The position numbers and the translations under genes were made by a program. This document shows positions 1-8,189 of a DNA stretch of 64,000 bases, piece after piece (the first letter of the stretch is position 1; each line of letters opens with the position of its first letter). The stretch is from positions 29,462 to 93,461 of the forward strand of contig NZ_NUPZ01000023.1 of NCBI RefSeq assembly GCF_002584985.1, given 5' to 3'. The DNA is from Bacillus sp. AFS029637 (GTDB lineage: Bacteria; Bacillota; Bacilli; Bacillales; Bacillaceae_G). The notes under the pieces are model-generated. The model saw nothing but the letters and a program-made list of their open reading frames with translations. It did no database searches and was not told the origin of the DNA.

Positions 1-18
1 GGAGCTTCTCTTTTTTAG

Positions 19-234
19 TTAGCGTAATTTTTTTAATTTAAAATGAACAACTGCGCTATAATACGGTCTTTTGCTTTCGGGATCCATAACCATTTGATGT
101 GAGATGTGATGGACTTCAAGCATAAGTGCTTTATTATTATCGATTTGTTCACTAATTTTTCGTTCTAAAGAAGCTAAGTCTCCCGCTTCAAAAAATTCTA
201 CTTTATCTTCTAACATTTCAAAGGTAAATGACAC
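19..234 (-). CDS. DUF2536-type small protein
   Basis: A 71-residue cytoplasmic protein of unknown function, matching what I remember of the DUF2536 family found beside yrrT in Bacillus. I chose the GTG start at 232-234 because AGGAGAGGGG lies nine bases upstream; a longer reading from 276 would run through that ribosome binding site. The protein is acidic in its first half and ends in a basic stretch (KLKKLR). No membrane segment or catalytic motif is visible. It is transcribed away from yrrT, so the two share a short intergenic region. The family assignment is from memory; the reading frame itself is well supported. Confidence 0.75.
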   Translation of the reverse strand: MSFTFEMLEDKVEFFEAGDLASLERKISEQIDNNKALMLEVHHISHQMVMDPESKRPYYSAVVHFKLKKLR

Positions 235-307
235 GAAGACGACCCCTCTCCTATGTAATCCCCTATAGTGTAACAAAGAAAAGAAGGAAATACCATGTGC
301 ATTTCAA

Positions 308-336
308 TTGACATTTTTAGAAAGAGGGCATATCAT
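308..336 (+). promoter_or_regulatory. SigA-type promoter of the yrrT operon
   Basis: TTGACA at 308-313 and TATCAT at 331-336 are separated by exactly 17 bases. The promoter lies inside the longest possible reading frame for yrrT, which supports the internal ATG at 371 as the true start. In B. subtilis this operon is repressed by CymR; I could not assign a clear CymR site here. Confidence 0.75.
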
Positions 337-370
337 ACTGATAAAACCGATAAGAAAAAGGGGAATTTTT

Positions 371-1009
371 ATGGGTACAGAATTTAATGGTTTATTTGAT
401 GAGTGGGCTCATACGTACGACTCATTCGTACAAGGTGAAGATATACAATATAAAGAAGTTTTCGCCCGTTATGAGGACATTTTAGAGGATGTAGTTAACA
501 AGTCATTTGGTAATGTATTAGAATTTGGCGTTGGTACTGGCAATTTAACAAATAAATTATTACTTGCCGGCCGCACAGTTTACGGTATAGAACCGTCACG
601 TGAAATGCGCAGTATTGCTAAAGAGAAATTGCCAAAAGAGCTTTCCATTACAGAAGGTGATTTTCTTTCGTTTGAAGTCCCAAATTCAATTGATACAATT
701 GTGAGCACCTATGCATTTCATCATTTAACAGATGAAGAAAAAAATGTAGCGATTGCGAAGTATAGTCAATTACTAAACAAAGGTGGTAAAATAGTGTTTG
801 CTGATACGATATTTACAGATCAAGATGCATATGATAAAACTGTTGAAACAGCAAAACAAAGAGGTTTTCACCAGTTAGCAAACGATTTGCAAACAGAATA
901 CTACACACGTATTCCTATCATGCAATCTATTTTTGAAAGCAACGGCTTCCATGTAACGTTTACGAGATTAAATCATTTCGTTTGGGTAATGGAGGCAACT
1001 AAGCAATAG
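371..1009 (+). CDS. yrrT: Putative SAM-dependent methyltransferase YrrT
   Basis: A 212-residue class I methyltransferase that starts the methionine-to-cysteine operon. Motif I of the SAM fold is seen as VLEFGVGTG at about residues 49-57, followed by the usual acidic E (GIEPS) and a post-motif region with FADTIF. The ATG at 371 has AAGGGG upstream and lies downstream of the promoter at 308-336, so a longer frame from 308 is unlikely. mtnN follows 14 bases after the stop. In this family the methyl acceptor is unknown; the operon suggests a role in producing S-adenosylhomocysteine or related sulfur recycling, which is inference. Product call is firm at family level only. Confidence 0.88.
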   Translation: MGTEFNGLFDEWAHTYDSFVQGEDIQYKEVFARYEDILEDVVNKSFGNVLEFGVGTGNLTNKLLLAGRTVYGIEPSREMRSIAKEKLPKELSITEGDFLSFEVPNSIDTIVSTYAFHHLTDEEKNVAIAKYSQLLNKGGKIVFADTIFTDQDAYDKTVETAKQRGFHQLANDLQTEYYTRIPIMQSIFESNGFHVTFTRLNHFVWVMEATKQ

Positions 1010-1023
1010 AAAGAGGGATTAGA

Positions 1024-1719
1024 TTGAGAATTGCTGTAATTGGAGCAATGGAAGAAGAAGTACGTATTTTACGTGACAAATTAGAACAAGCAGAAACAGA
1101 AACGGTTGCGGGTTGTGAATTTACGAAAGGACAATTAGCAGGACATGAAGTAATCTTGTTAAAGTCTGGTATTGGTAAAGTAAATGCAGCGATGTCAACG
1201 ACAATTTTATTAGAAAGATATAAGCCTGAAAAAGTAATTAATACTGGTTCAGCTGGTGGATTCCATCATTCTCTAAATGTTGGAGATGTCGTTATTTCAA
1301 CTGAGGTTCGTCATCATGACGTAGATGTAACAGCATTTAACTATGAGTATGGTCAAGTACCAGGAATGCCGCCTGGATTTAAAGCTGATGAAGCGTTAGT
1401 TGCATTAGCTGAAAAATGCATGCAAACAGAAGAAAGTATTCAAGTTGTAAAAGGTATGATTGCAACAGGCGATTCATTTATGAGTGATCCGAACCGCGTT
1501 GCAGCCATTCGTGATAAATTTGAAGATCTTTATGCAGTAGAAATGGAAGCAGCAGCTGTTGCACAAGTATGCCACCAATATGAAGTTCCGTTTGTTATCA
1601 TTCGCGCACTTTCTGATATTGCGGGTAAAGAATCAAATGTTTCATTTGATCAATTTTTAGATCAAGCAGCTCTTCATTCTACAAACTTTATTATAAAAGT
1701 ACTAGAAGAGTTAAAGTAA
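1024..1719 (+). CDS. mtnN: 5'-methylthioadenosine/S-adenosylhomocysteine nucleosidase
   Basis: Cleaves the glycosidic bond of methylthioadenosine and S-adenosylhomocysteine, releasing adenine and the thioribose or ribosyl-homocysteine that feeds recycling. The 231-residue length fits the family. The expected catalytic residues are visible: Glu12 in GAMEEE, Glu175 in AVEMEAAAV and Asp198 in ALSDIAG. The start is TTG at 1024 with GAGGGA about five bases upstream. It lies between yrrT and mccA, as in the B. subtilis operon, so the three proteins plausibly act in sequence on homocysteine-derived sulfur. A hairpin follows the stop and may reduce read-through to mccA. Confidence 0.95.
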   Translation: MRIAVIGAMEEEVRILRDKLEQAETETVAGCEFTKGQLAGHEVILLKSGIGKVNAAMSTTILLERYKPEKVINTGSAGGFHHSLNVGDVVISTEVRHHDVDVTAFNYEYGQVPGMPPGFKADEALVALAEKCMQTEESIQVVKGMIATGDSFMSDPNRVAAIRDKFEDLYAVEMEAAAVAQVCHQYEVPFVIIRALSDIAGKESNVSFDQFLDQAALHSTNFIIKVLEELK

Positions 1720-1726
1720 TGTAACA

Positions 1727-1778
1727 AAAAGGCAACTGTCTCATATAAAGAAAATACATACAGTTGCCTTTTCTTTAT
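1727..1778 (+). terminator. Intergenic stem-loop between mtnN and mccA
   Basis: AAAAGGCAACTGT at 1727-1739 pairs perfectly with ACAGTTGCCTTTT at 1760-1772 across a 20-base loop, followed by TTCTTT. The long loop makes it a possible partial terminator or processing site within the operon rather than a clean end. Confidence 0.6.
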
Positions 1779-1801
1779 TGGCAAATAAGGGGGAGAACAC
1801 G

Positions 1802-2725
1802 ATGAATGTATATCGTGGAGTTCATGAGTTAATTGGTCATACACCAATTGTAGAAATTACTCGTTTTTTACTTCCGAAAGGAGTCCGTTTATTTGCAAAG
1901 CTTGAATTTTATAACCCAGGTGGAAGCGTTAAGGACCGTTTAGGAAGAGAATTAATCGAAGATGCACTAGAAAAAGGGCTTGTTACGCAGGGTGGAACAA
2001 TTATTGAACCGACTGCTGGAAATACTGGTATTGGACTGGCACTTGCAGCGTTAGAACATGATTTACGCGTCATTGTTTGTGTACCAGAGAAATTTAGTAT
2101 TGAAAAACAAGAATTAATGAAAGCATTAGGTGCAACGGTCGTGCATACACCGACTGAGCAAGGAATGACCGGTGCAATTGCAAAGGCAAAAGAATTAGTT
2201 AGCGAAATACCGAATTCATACTCTCCAAGTCAATTTGCGAATGAAGCAAATCCTCGTACGTATTTTAAAACACTAGGTCCTGAACTTTGGGATGCACTTA
2301 ACGGAGAGATTAACATATTTGTTGCAGGTGCAGGGACTGGCGGTACGTTTATGGGAACTGCGTCTTATTTAAAAGAGAAAAGTATTGATATTAAAACGGT
2401 TATTGTAGAACCAGAAGGATCTATTTTAAATGGTGGTAAAGCGGGTTCACATGAAACAGAAGGAATTGGTCTTGAATTCATTCCGCCATTTTTAAAAACA
2501 TCGTATTTTGATGAAATTCATACAATTTCTGATCGAAATGCATTTTTACGTGTGAAAGAATTAGCGCAAAAAGAAGGTCTTCTCGTTGGAAGCTCTTCAG
2601 GAGCAGCATTTCATGCAAGCTTACTTGAGGCGGAAAAGGCAAAACCAGGTACAAATATTGTAACGATTTTTCCGGATAGTAGTGAGCGCTATTTAAGTAA
2701 AGACATATACAAAGGATGGGAATAA
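1802..2725 (+). CDS. mccA: O-acetylserine-dependent cystathionine beta-synthase
   Basis: PLP enzyme (YrhA/MccA) that joins homocysteine to O-acetylserine to form cystathionine, the first step of reverse transsulfuration. It has 307 residues. The PLP lysine is expected at Lys44 in NPGGSVKDR, and the phosphate/substrate loop PTAGNTGIG is present. The ATG at 1802 is preceded by AAGGGGGAG. mccB follows after three bases, so the two steps are translationally linked. The alternative, a cysteine synthase CysK, is less likely because of the partner gene and operon, although the folds are very similar. Confidence 0.92.
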   Translation: MNVYRGVHELIGHTPIVEITRFLLPKGVRLFAKLEFYNPGGSVKDRLGRELIEDALEKGLVTQGGTIIEPTAGNTGIGLALAALEHDLRVIVCVPEKFSIEKQELMKALGATVVHTPTEQGMTGAIAKAKELVSEIPNSYSPSQFANEANPRTYFKTLGPELWDALNGEINIFVAGAGTGGTFMGTASYLKEKSIDIKTVIVEPEGSILNGGKAGSHETEGIGLEFIPPFLKTSYFDEIHTISDRNAFLRVKELAQKEGLLVGSSSGAAFHASLLEAEKAKPGTNIVTIFPDSSERYLSKDIYKGWE

Positions 2726-2728
2726 AAA

Positions 2729-3862
2729 ATGAGAGCAAAGACAAAGTTAATTCATGGTATTCGCATAGGAGAACCTTCAACTGGATCTGTAAATGTACCG
2801 ATTTATCAAACAAGTACGTATAAACAAGAAGCAGTTGGTAAGCATCAAGGATATGAATATTCACGTACAGGCAATCCAACACGTGCAGCTTTAGAAGAGA
2901 TGATTGCTGTATTAGAAAACGGTCATGCTGGATTTGCATTTGGTTCAGGAATGGCTGCTATTACAGCGACAATTATGTTGTTCTCAAAAGGAGATCATGT
3001 CATTTTAACAGATGATGTGTATGGCGGAACATACCGCGTTATTACGAAAGTCCTAAACCGCTTCGGTATTGAACATACATTTGTAGATACAACAAACTTA
3101 GAGGAAGTTGTAGAAGCGATTCGTCCAAATACGAAAGCAATTTATGTGGAAACACCAACGAACCCATTACTGAAAATTACTGATATTAAGAAAATATCCA
3201 CTCTTGCGAAAGAGAATGATTTATTAACAATTATTGACAATACATTCATGACGCCATATTGGCAGTCGCCGATTTCTTTAGGAGCAGAAATTGTACTTCA
3301 TAGTGCAACGAAATATTTAGGAGGTCATAGCGACGTAGTTGCAGGTTTAGTAGTTGTAAATAGCCCGCAATTAGCAGAAGACCTTCACTTTGTACAAAAC
3401 TCAACAGGAGGCATTCTTGGCCCACAAGATAGCTTCTTACTACTTCGTGGTTTAAAAACATTAGGAATTCGTATGGAAGAGCATGAAACGAATTCACGCG
3501 CAATTGCTGAGTTTTTAAATAACCATCCAAAAGTAAATAAAGTATATTACCCAGGTCTTGAGTCACATCAAAACCATGAATTAGCAACGGAACAAGCAAA
3601 CGGATTTGGTGCCATTATCTCATTTGATGTAGATAGTGAAGAAACGTTAAATAAAGTACTCGAGAAATTACAATACTTTACACTTGCTGAAAGTTTAGGA
3701 GCAGTAGAAAGTTTAATTTCTATCCCATCTCAAATGACGCATGCATCAATCCCAGCAGATCGCCGCAAAGAATTAGGAATTACAGATACATTAATTCGTA
3801 TTTCTGTCGGTATTGAAGACGGTGAAGATTTAATTGAAGATCTAGCACAAGCGCTAGCATAA
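2729..3862 (+). CDS. mccB: Cystathionine gamma-lyase / homocysteine gamma-lyase
   Basis: Second enzyme of reverse transsulfuration (YrhB/MccB), a PLP enzyme of the Cys/Met metabolism family with 377 residues, splitting cystathionine into cysteine, ammonia and 2-oxobutyrate. The PLP lysine is Lys195 in HSATKYLGGHSD, and the cofactor phosphate-binding turn FGSGMAA is at about residues 71-77. It starts three bases after mccA, with its ribosome binding site (AAGGATGGG) inside the mccA end. A strong terminator follows. In B. subtilis yrhC comes next; here adhE intervenes. Confidence 0.93.
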   Translation: MRAKTKLIHGIRIGEPSTGSVNVPIYQTSTYKQEAVGKHQGYEYSRTGNPTRAALEEMIAVLENGHAGFAFGSGMAAITATIMLFSKGDHVILTDDVYGGTYRVITKVLNRFGIEHTFVDTTNLEEVVEAIRPNTKAIYVETPTNPLLKITDIKKISTLAKENDLLTIIDNTFMTPYWQSPISLGAEIVLHSATKYLGGHSDVVAGLVVVNSPQLAEDLHFVQNSTGGILGPQDSFLLLRGLKTLGIRMEEHETNSRAIAEFLNNHPKVNKVYYPGLESHQNHELATEQANGFGAIISFDVDSEETLNKVLEKLQYFTLAESLGAVESLISIPSQMTHASIPADRRKELGITDTLIRISVGIEDGEDLIEDLAQALA

Positions 3863-3900
3863 AAAAATGCACTGCTAATATAGAGCAGTGCATTTTTTTT
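3862..3900 (+). terminator. Rho-independent terminator after mccB
   Basis: TGCACTGCT at 3868-3876 pairs with AGCAGTGCA at 3884-3892, flanked by an A run upstream and eight T downstream. Confidence 0.9.
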
Positions 3901-3906
3901 ATACTA

Positions 3907-3928
3907 TTTTGTGAAATTTTTCACAAAA
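3907..3928. promoter_or_regulatory. Rex/Fnr-type operator 1 upstream of adhE
   Basis: TTTTGTGAAA at 3907-3916 and TTTCACAAAA at 3919-3928 form a perfect 10-bp inverted repeat. The core TTGTGAA-N4-TTCACAA matches the Rex operator consensus, and TGTGA-N6-TCACA inside it also matches the Fnr consensus of Bacillus, so the bound regulator cannot be decided from sequence alone. Either fits control of fermentation by redox state or oxygen. Confidence 0.8.
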
Positions 3929-3941
3929 TAGACATACACAT

Positions 3942-3956
3942 ATGAAATGATTTCAT
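3942..3956. promoter_or_regulatory. Perfect 7-1-7 palindrome upstream of adhE
   Basis: ATGAAAT, one base, ATTTCAT. It lies between the two TTGTGAA operators. I do not recognise the regulator; it may extend the same control region. Confidence 0.35.
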
Positions 3957-3993
3957 GTATATTGAATTCATGAAGTGTTACTCACGAACAAAC

Positions 3994-4011
3994 TTGTGAA
4001 AAGTTTCACAA
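3994..4011. promoter_or_regulatory. Rex/Fnr-type operator 2 upstream of adhE
   Basis: TTGTGAA at 3994-4000, AAGT, then TTCACAA at 4005-4011. It is a second perfect Rex core centred 85 bp from the first, about eight helical turns away, which would suit cooperative binding or looping. Confidence 0.8.
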
Positions 4012-4060
4012 ACAATGAAGTTCATGTAGGAAAGCAACTCTATTTTTTTTGCGCTAATCG

Positions 4061-4095
4061 GGACTGATTATGACCTATAGGGTCTTATTTAGTCC
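4061..4095 (+). promoter_or_regulatory. Stem-loop in the adhE leader
   Basis: GGACT (4061-4065) pairs with AGTCC (4091-4095), and inside it GACC (4072-4075) pairs with GGTC (4081-4084). The nested hairpin ends about 13 bases before the AGGAGG of adhE. It could affect mRNA stability or translation; no known riboswitch pattern was recognised. Confidence 0.4.
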
Positions 4096-4122
4096 AAGAT
4101 AGCAGAATAGGAGGAAATTTAC

Positions 4123-6726
4123 ATGGTAGTCAAAGAGAAAGTTGTAAATGAAATGCAGGAAGTAAAAGAGATGATTGATACGTTAGTGAATAACGGTCGG
4201 AAAGCTTTACAAGCATTAGAAAGTTTTACACAAGAGCAAATTGACAACATTGTTCATGAAATGGCACTAGCAGGTGTTGACCAACATATGCCACTAGCAA
4301 AGTTGGCTGTTGAAGAAACGGGCCGTGGTGTATATGAAGACAAATGTATTAAAAATATTTTTGCCACCGAATATATTTGGCATAGTATAAAAGAAGATAA
4401 AACAGTAGGAATTATTCACGAAGACCCTCATGAAGAAATAATAGAAATTGCGGAACCTGTCGGTGTCGTTGCAGGAGTAACACCAGTTACCAATCCAACG
4501 TCGACAACGATGTTTAAAGCGTTAATCGCGATAAAAACGAGAAATCCAATTATTTTCGCATTTCATCCCTCCGCACAAAAGTGTTCTATTGCAGCGGCAA
4601 AAACAGTATACGATGCAGCGGTGAAAGCTGGTGCACCAAAGCATTGTATTCAATGGATTGAAAGACCGTCTGTTGAAGCGACAAAACAATTAATGAACCA
4701 TGAAGGTGTTGCACTTGTTTTAGCAACTGGAGGGGCTGGTATGGTGAAGTCAGCTTATTCTACCGGAAAACCAGCACTAGGCGTTGGTCCTGGGAACGTA
4801 CCATGTTATATAGAGAAATCGGCACATGTAAAACGAGCTGTTAATGATTTGATTCTATCGAAGACATTTGATAACGGTATGATTTGTGCATCGGAACAAG
4901 CAATCATTATCGATAAGGAAATTTATGATGATGTTAAGAAAGAAATGATGGCAAACAATTGTTACTTTGTAACAGAAGAAGAGAGAAAAAAATTAGAAAA
5001 ACTTGTTATTAATGAAAATACATGTGCAGTAAATAGTGATATTGTTGGGAAATCAGCACAGTATATTGCTGAATTAGTAGGGATTACTGTACCTGAAGAT
5101 ACAAAAATGCTTGTAGCTGAAATACAAGGCATTGGAGCAGCATATCCACTATCTCGTGAAAAATTGAGTCCAGTATTAGCTTGTGTAAAAGCAAATTCAT
5201 TAGAAGAAGGATTTACATATTGCGAAGACATGTTGAACCTTGGTGGTCTAGGCCATTCAGCAGTCATTCATTCTACAAACAAAGAAGCGACAAAACAGTT
5301 TGGGTTACGTATGAAAGCTTGCCGTCTCATTGTAAATGCACCTTCATCACAAGGTGGAATTGGAGATATATATAATGGATTTATTCCATCCCTTACGCTT
5401 GGCTGTGGTTCCTACGGGAAAAATTCAGTTTCTAAAAACGTAACAGCAACGCATTTATTAAATATAAAAAGGTTGGCGAATAGAAAAAAGAATATGCAGT
5501 GGTTCAAATTACCACCAAAAATTTATTTTGAAAAACATGCTACAGCATATTTAGCTAATATGCCGAACATTTCCCGCGCATTTATTGTAACGGATTCAGG
5601 AATGGTTGAACACGGATATGTAGATACAGTGACGCACTATTTACGTAAACATGCAAATGATGTGAAAGTTGAAGTGTTCTTTGAGGTCGAACCAGATCCA
5701 TCAGATGAAACTGTGTTTAAAGGTGCGGAAATGATGAAAAGCTTCAAACCTGATGTAATTATCGCGCTTGGTGGTGGTTCAGCAATGGATGCAGCAAAAG
5801 GCATGTGGCTATTCTATGAGCATCCGGAAACAACATTCTATGGCATTAAACAGAAGTTTTTAGATATAAGAAAACGTACATGTAAATATCCGAACTTAGG
5901 AAATAAAGCGCAATTTGTTGCCATTCCAACAACATCGGGAACAGGATCAGAAGTGACACCATTTGCGGTTATTACAGATAAGAAAAATAATATAAAATAT
6001 CCACTCGCAGATTATGAATTAACACCAGATGTAGCAATTGTTGACCCGCAATTTGTAATGACAGTACCACCTCATGTAACAGCAGATACTGGGATGGACG
6101 TATTAACGCATGCAATCGAGGCGTATGTCTCTGTTTTGGCAAATGACTATACAGATGGGTTAGCATTAAAGGCAATTGATCTCGTATTTAAATATTTACC
6201 GAGAGCATATAAAGATGGAAATGATGAAGAAGCACGAGAAAAAATGCATAATGCTTCCGCAATCGCAGGGATGGCATTTGCAAATGCTTTCTTAGGTATT
6301 AATCACAGTTTAGCGCATAAAATTGGACCAGAATTCCATATTCCACATGGGCGTGCGAACGCAATTCTTATGCCTCACGTAGTCCGCTATAATGCTATAA
6401 AGCCAAGAAAGCACGCATTGTTCCCGAAATATGAGCATTTTGTAGCAGATGAACGATATGCACATATTGCGAGAATGCTTGGGCTTCCAGCAAGTTCTGC
6501 GGCAGAAGGTGTAGAATCACTCGTCCAAGCAATTATTACACTTGGAAAAAGCCTGAATATTAATATGAGCATTGCAGGGCAAGGAGTCGATCAAGAGCAA
6601 TTTGAAGAGCTTGTTGGAGTATTAGCCGAAAGAGCTTTTGAGGATCAATGTACAACGGCAAATCCAAAATTACCGCTTATTTCAGAACTGAAAGGAATTT
6701 ATATGGAAGCGTATAAAGGTGTGTAA
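4123..6726 (+). CDS. adhE: Bifunctional acetaldehyde-CoA / alcohol dehydrogenase
   Basis: Fermentative enzyme that reduces acetyl-CoA to acetaldehyde and then to ethanol, regenerating NAD+. The 867 residues show both halves: an aldehyde dehydrogenase domain (about 15-440) with catalytic Cys255 in NGMICASEQ, and an iron-dependent alcohol dehydrogenase domain (about 455-867) with the NAD motif GGGSAMDAAKG and the metal-ligand segments MDVLTHAIEAY and NHSLAHKIGPEFHIPHG. The ATG at 4123 has AGGAGG eight bases upstream. Two Rex/Fnr-type operators precede it and a terminator follows, so it is probably monocistronic. AdhE of this type forms long helical spirosomes in other bacteria. Confidence 0.97.
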   Translation: MVVKEKVVNEMQEVKEMIDTLVNNGRKALQALESFTQEQIDNIVHEMALAGVDQHMPLAKLAVEETGRGVYEDKCIKNIFATEYIWHSIKEDKTVGIIHEDPHEEIIEIAEPVGVVAGVTPVTNPTSTTMFKALIAIKTRNPIIFAFHPSAQKCSIAAAKTVYDAAVKAGAPKHCIQWIERPSVEATKQLMNHEGVALVLATGGAGMVKSAYSTGKPALGVGPGNVPCYIEKSAHVKRAVNDLILSKTFDNGMICASEQAIIIDKEIYDDVKKEMMANNCYFVTEEERKKLEKLVINENTCAVNSDIVGKSAQYIAELVGITVPEDTKMLVAEIQGIGAAYPLSREKLSPVLACVKANSLEEGFTYCEDMLNLGGLGHSAVIHSTNKEATKQFGLRMKACRLIVNAPSSQGGIGDIYNGFIPSLTLGCGSYGKNSVSKNVTATHLLNIKRLANRKKNMQWFKLPPKIYFEKHATAYLANMPNISRAFIVTDSGMVEHGYVDTVTHYLRKHANDVKVEVFFEVEPDPSDETVFKGAEMMKSFKPDVIIALGGGSAMDAAKGMWLFYEHPETTFYGIKQKFLDIRKRTCKYPNLGNKAQFVAIPTTSGTGSEVTPFAVITDKKNNIKYPLADYELTPDVAIVDPQFVMTVPPHVTADTGMDVLTHAIEAYVSVLANDYTDGLALKAIDLVFKYLPRAYKDGNDEEAREKMHNASAIAGMAFANAFLGINHSLAHKIGPEFHIPHGRANAILMPHVVRYNAIKPRKHALFPKYEHFVADERYAHIARMLGLPASSAAEGVESLVQAIITLGKSLNINMSIAGQGVDQEQFEELVGVLAERAFEDQCTTANPKLPLISELKGIYMEAYKGV

Positions 6727-6731
6727 TAGAT

Positions 6732-6767
6732 AAGAAAGAGTCGCAATGAAGCGACTCTTTCTCTTTT
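6732..6767 (+). terminator. Terminator after adhE
   Basis: GAAAGAGTCGC at 6734-6744 pairs with GCGACTCTTTC at 6751-6761, followed by TCTTTT. Confidence 0.88.
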
Positions 6768-6852
6768 GGAAAACATCTCCCTCACTGGCTGTATTTACTT
6801 GTCTTTAAGTTTAATAGAATATGATACAGTGAAATGGAGGAGTGAGAACACA

Positions 6853-7080
6853 ATGAAAGAATTACAAGGAAAAATAGAAGATTATACAAGGTTTGGACAA
6901 ATCCTTCTCGCTGTAAGTACATTGTTAATGGTTGGTCTATTGATTCCGAATGGAGCAAAAGAAACAATACAATCTTTCGTTATGATGGGAAGCATCGTTA
7001 TATTTTTAAGTTTATCAGTCTTTTTCTTTCAGCGCGTAAAAGTGATACGCAATCAGTTAGAGGAAAATGAATGTGAGTAA
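6853..7080 (+). CDS. yrhC: YrhC-like small membrane protein
   Basis: A 75-residue protein with two predicted membrane segments (about residues 18-34 and 40-59) and a charged C-terminal tail rich in E and N. In B. subtilis yrhC is the last gene of the yrrT-mtnN-mccA-mccB operon; here adhE separates it. The ATG at 6853 is chosen because GGAGGAGTGAG precedes it; an upstream frame from 6766 starts inside the adhE terminator. TATGAT at 6820 suggests its own promoter. Function is unknown, and the YrhC assignment rests on size, topology and position. Confidence 0.7.
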   Translation: MKELQGKIEDYTRFGQILLAVSTLLMVGLLIPNGAKETIQSFVMMGSIVIFLSLSVFFFQRVKVIRNQLEENECE

Positions 7081-7094
7081 TAGCGTTAAATGGG

Positions 7095-7133
7095 GCACTA
7101 CGAAAAGAATGAATCTTTTCGTAGTGCTTTTTT
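7095..7133 (+). terminator. Terminator after yrhC
   Basis: GCACTACGAAAAGA at 7095-7108 pairs perfectly with TCTTTTCGTAGTGC at 7114-7127, followed by six T. Confidence 0.9.
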
Positions 7134-7163
7134 GCTTTTTGCCAAAAATGTATGCGTTTCATA

Positions 7164-7193
7164 TTGACAATGATAATCCCTATCAATTAAAGT
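7164..7193 (+). promoter_or_regulatory. Promoter of the siderophore operon overlapped by a Fur-like site
   Basis: TTGACA at 7164-7169 and TAAAGT at 7188-7193 have an 18-base spacer. TGACAATGATAATCC at 7165-7179 resembles one half of a Fur box and overlaps the -35 element. Confidence 0.6.
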
Positions 7194-7207
7194 AGAGTAG
7201 TAGTTAA

Positions 7208-7222
7208 TGATTATCATTATCA
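7208..7222. promoter_or_regulatory. Fur box
   Basis: TGATTATCATTATCA is a close match, on the reverse strand, to the Bacillus 7-1-7 Fur consensus TGATAAT-N-ATTATCA. It lies just before the ribosome binding site of the lipoprotein gene, downstream of the likely transcription start, a typical place for iron-dependent repression. Confidence 0.82.
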
Positions 7223-7236
7223 ATTAGAGGTGAAGA

Positions 7237-8184
7237 ATGAAAAAATCTATTACGCTATTCACAGCGATTTTATCTATTTTTTTCTTATTAATAGGTTGCA
7301 GTGCAAAAGGAGACGAAAAAGCATCTGCAACAAAAACAGAAAAAGGAAAAGAGAAAATCGAGGTTACCGACCTGTCAGGAAGAAAGGTAACATTCGATAA
7401 AGTGCCAGAAAGTTTTGCAACATTAAGTATGGGAGACATGGATATTATTCATGCTTTAGGTGGAAAAATAGTAGGTCGTCCGGATACGAAATTAACTCTT
7501 CCAGAGGAGTTAAAGAAAGCGCAAGTAATTGGGAATGCGCATCAGCCTAATTTTGAGCAAATTGCTAGCTTAAAGCCGGATGTACTTATTGCTAATAATG
7601 GGTTCCAAAAGAATGTTCCAACGGTTGAAGGACAAGGAACGAAAGTAATAATCTCTTCTGCGAATTCTGTACAAGATATTCAAAAAAATATTGAACTATA
7701 CGGAACGATAATGAAGAAAGAAGATAAGGCGAAAGTACTTAACCAAAAAATTAATGATCAAATGAAGAAATATGAGAAAAAGAACGATGTGAAAGCATTG
7801 CTAGTGTATGGTGCACCAGGTACTTATTTAGCCGCATTACCAACATCTTTATCAGGTGATATTTTAGAAAAAACAGGCGGGAAAAATATTGCAGCTGATT
7901 TTCCAGAAATGAAGGAATATCCGCAATATGCGCAGCTAAGTGTAGAACGCATTATTGAGGCGAATCCTGATGTGATTTATTTAATTACACATGGAGATCC
8001 AAATAGTGTGAAAAAAGCATTCGAAGGCGAAATGATGAAAAATGAAGCGTGGAAAAATTTAGACGCAGTAAAACAAAATCGTGTAGTGATTTTACCACCA
8101 GACTTATTTGGATCAAATCCAGGAACAAAAGTTACAGAAGCGATGGACTTTATGTATAAAAGTATACAAGATGTAAGGAAATGA
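7237..8184 (+). CDS. Iron-siderophore ABC transporter substrate-binding lipoprotein
   Basis: Captures an iron-siderophore complex at the outer face of the membrane and delivers it to the permease encoded next. The N-terminus is a lipoprotein signal with LLIGC (lipid-anchored Cys21). The rest (315 residues in total) fits the FecB/FepB/FeuA-type cluster, with a helical-backbone binding protein pattern: IEVTDLSGRKVTFDKVPE near residue 45 and ERIIEANPDVIYLI near 240. GAGGTGA precedes the ATG. A Fur box and promoter lie immediately upstream. I cannot say which siderophore it binds. Confidence 0.9.
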   Translation: MKKSITLFTAILSIFFLLIGCSAKGDEKASATKTEKGKEKIEVTDLSGRKVTFDKVPESFATLSMGDMDIIHALGGKIVGRPDTKLTLPEELKKAQVIGNAHQPNFEQIASLKPDVLIANNGFQKNVPTVEGQGTKVIISSANSVQDIQKNIELYGTIMKKEDKAKVLNQKINDQMKKYEKKNDVKALLVYGAPGTYLAALPTSLSGDILEKTGGKNIAADFPEMKEYPQYAQLSVERIIEANPDVIYLITHGDPNSVKKAFEGEMMKNEAWKNLDAVKQNRVVILPPDLFGSNPGTKVTEAMDFMYKSIQDVRK

Positions 8185-8189
8185 TAAGT

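Noticed and set aside
308-370. Upstream extension of yrrT
   Set aside because: It starts at the -35 element of the likely promoter; the ATG at 371 has its own ribosome binding site.
2478-2939. 153-codon open frame on the minus strand across mccA-mccB
   Set aside because: Antisense to two well-identified genes; Leu/His/Tyr-rich composition typical of shadow frames and no ribosome binding site.
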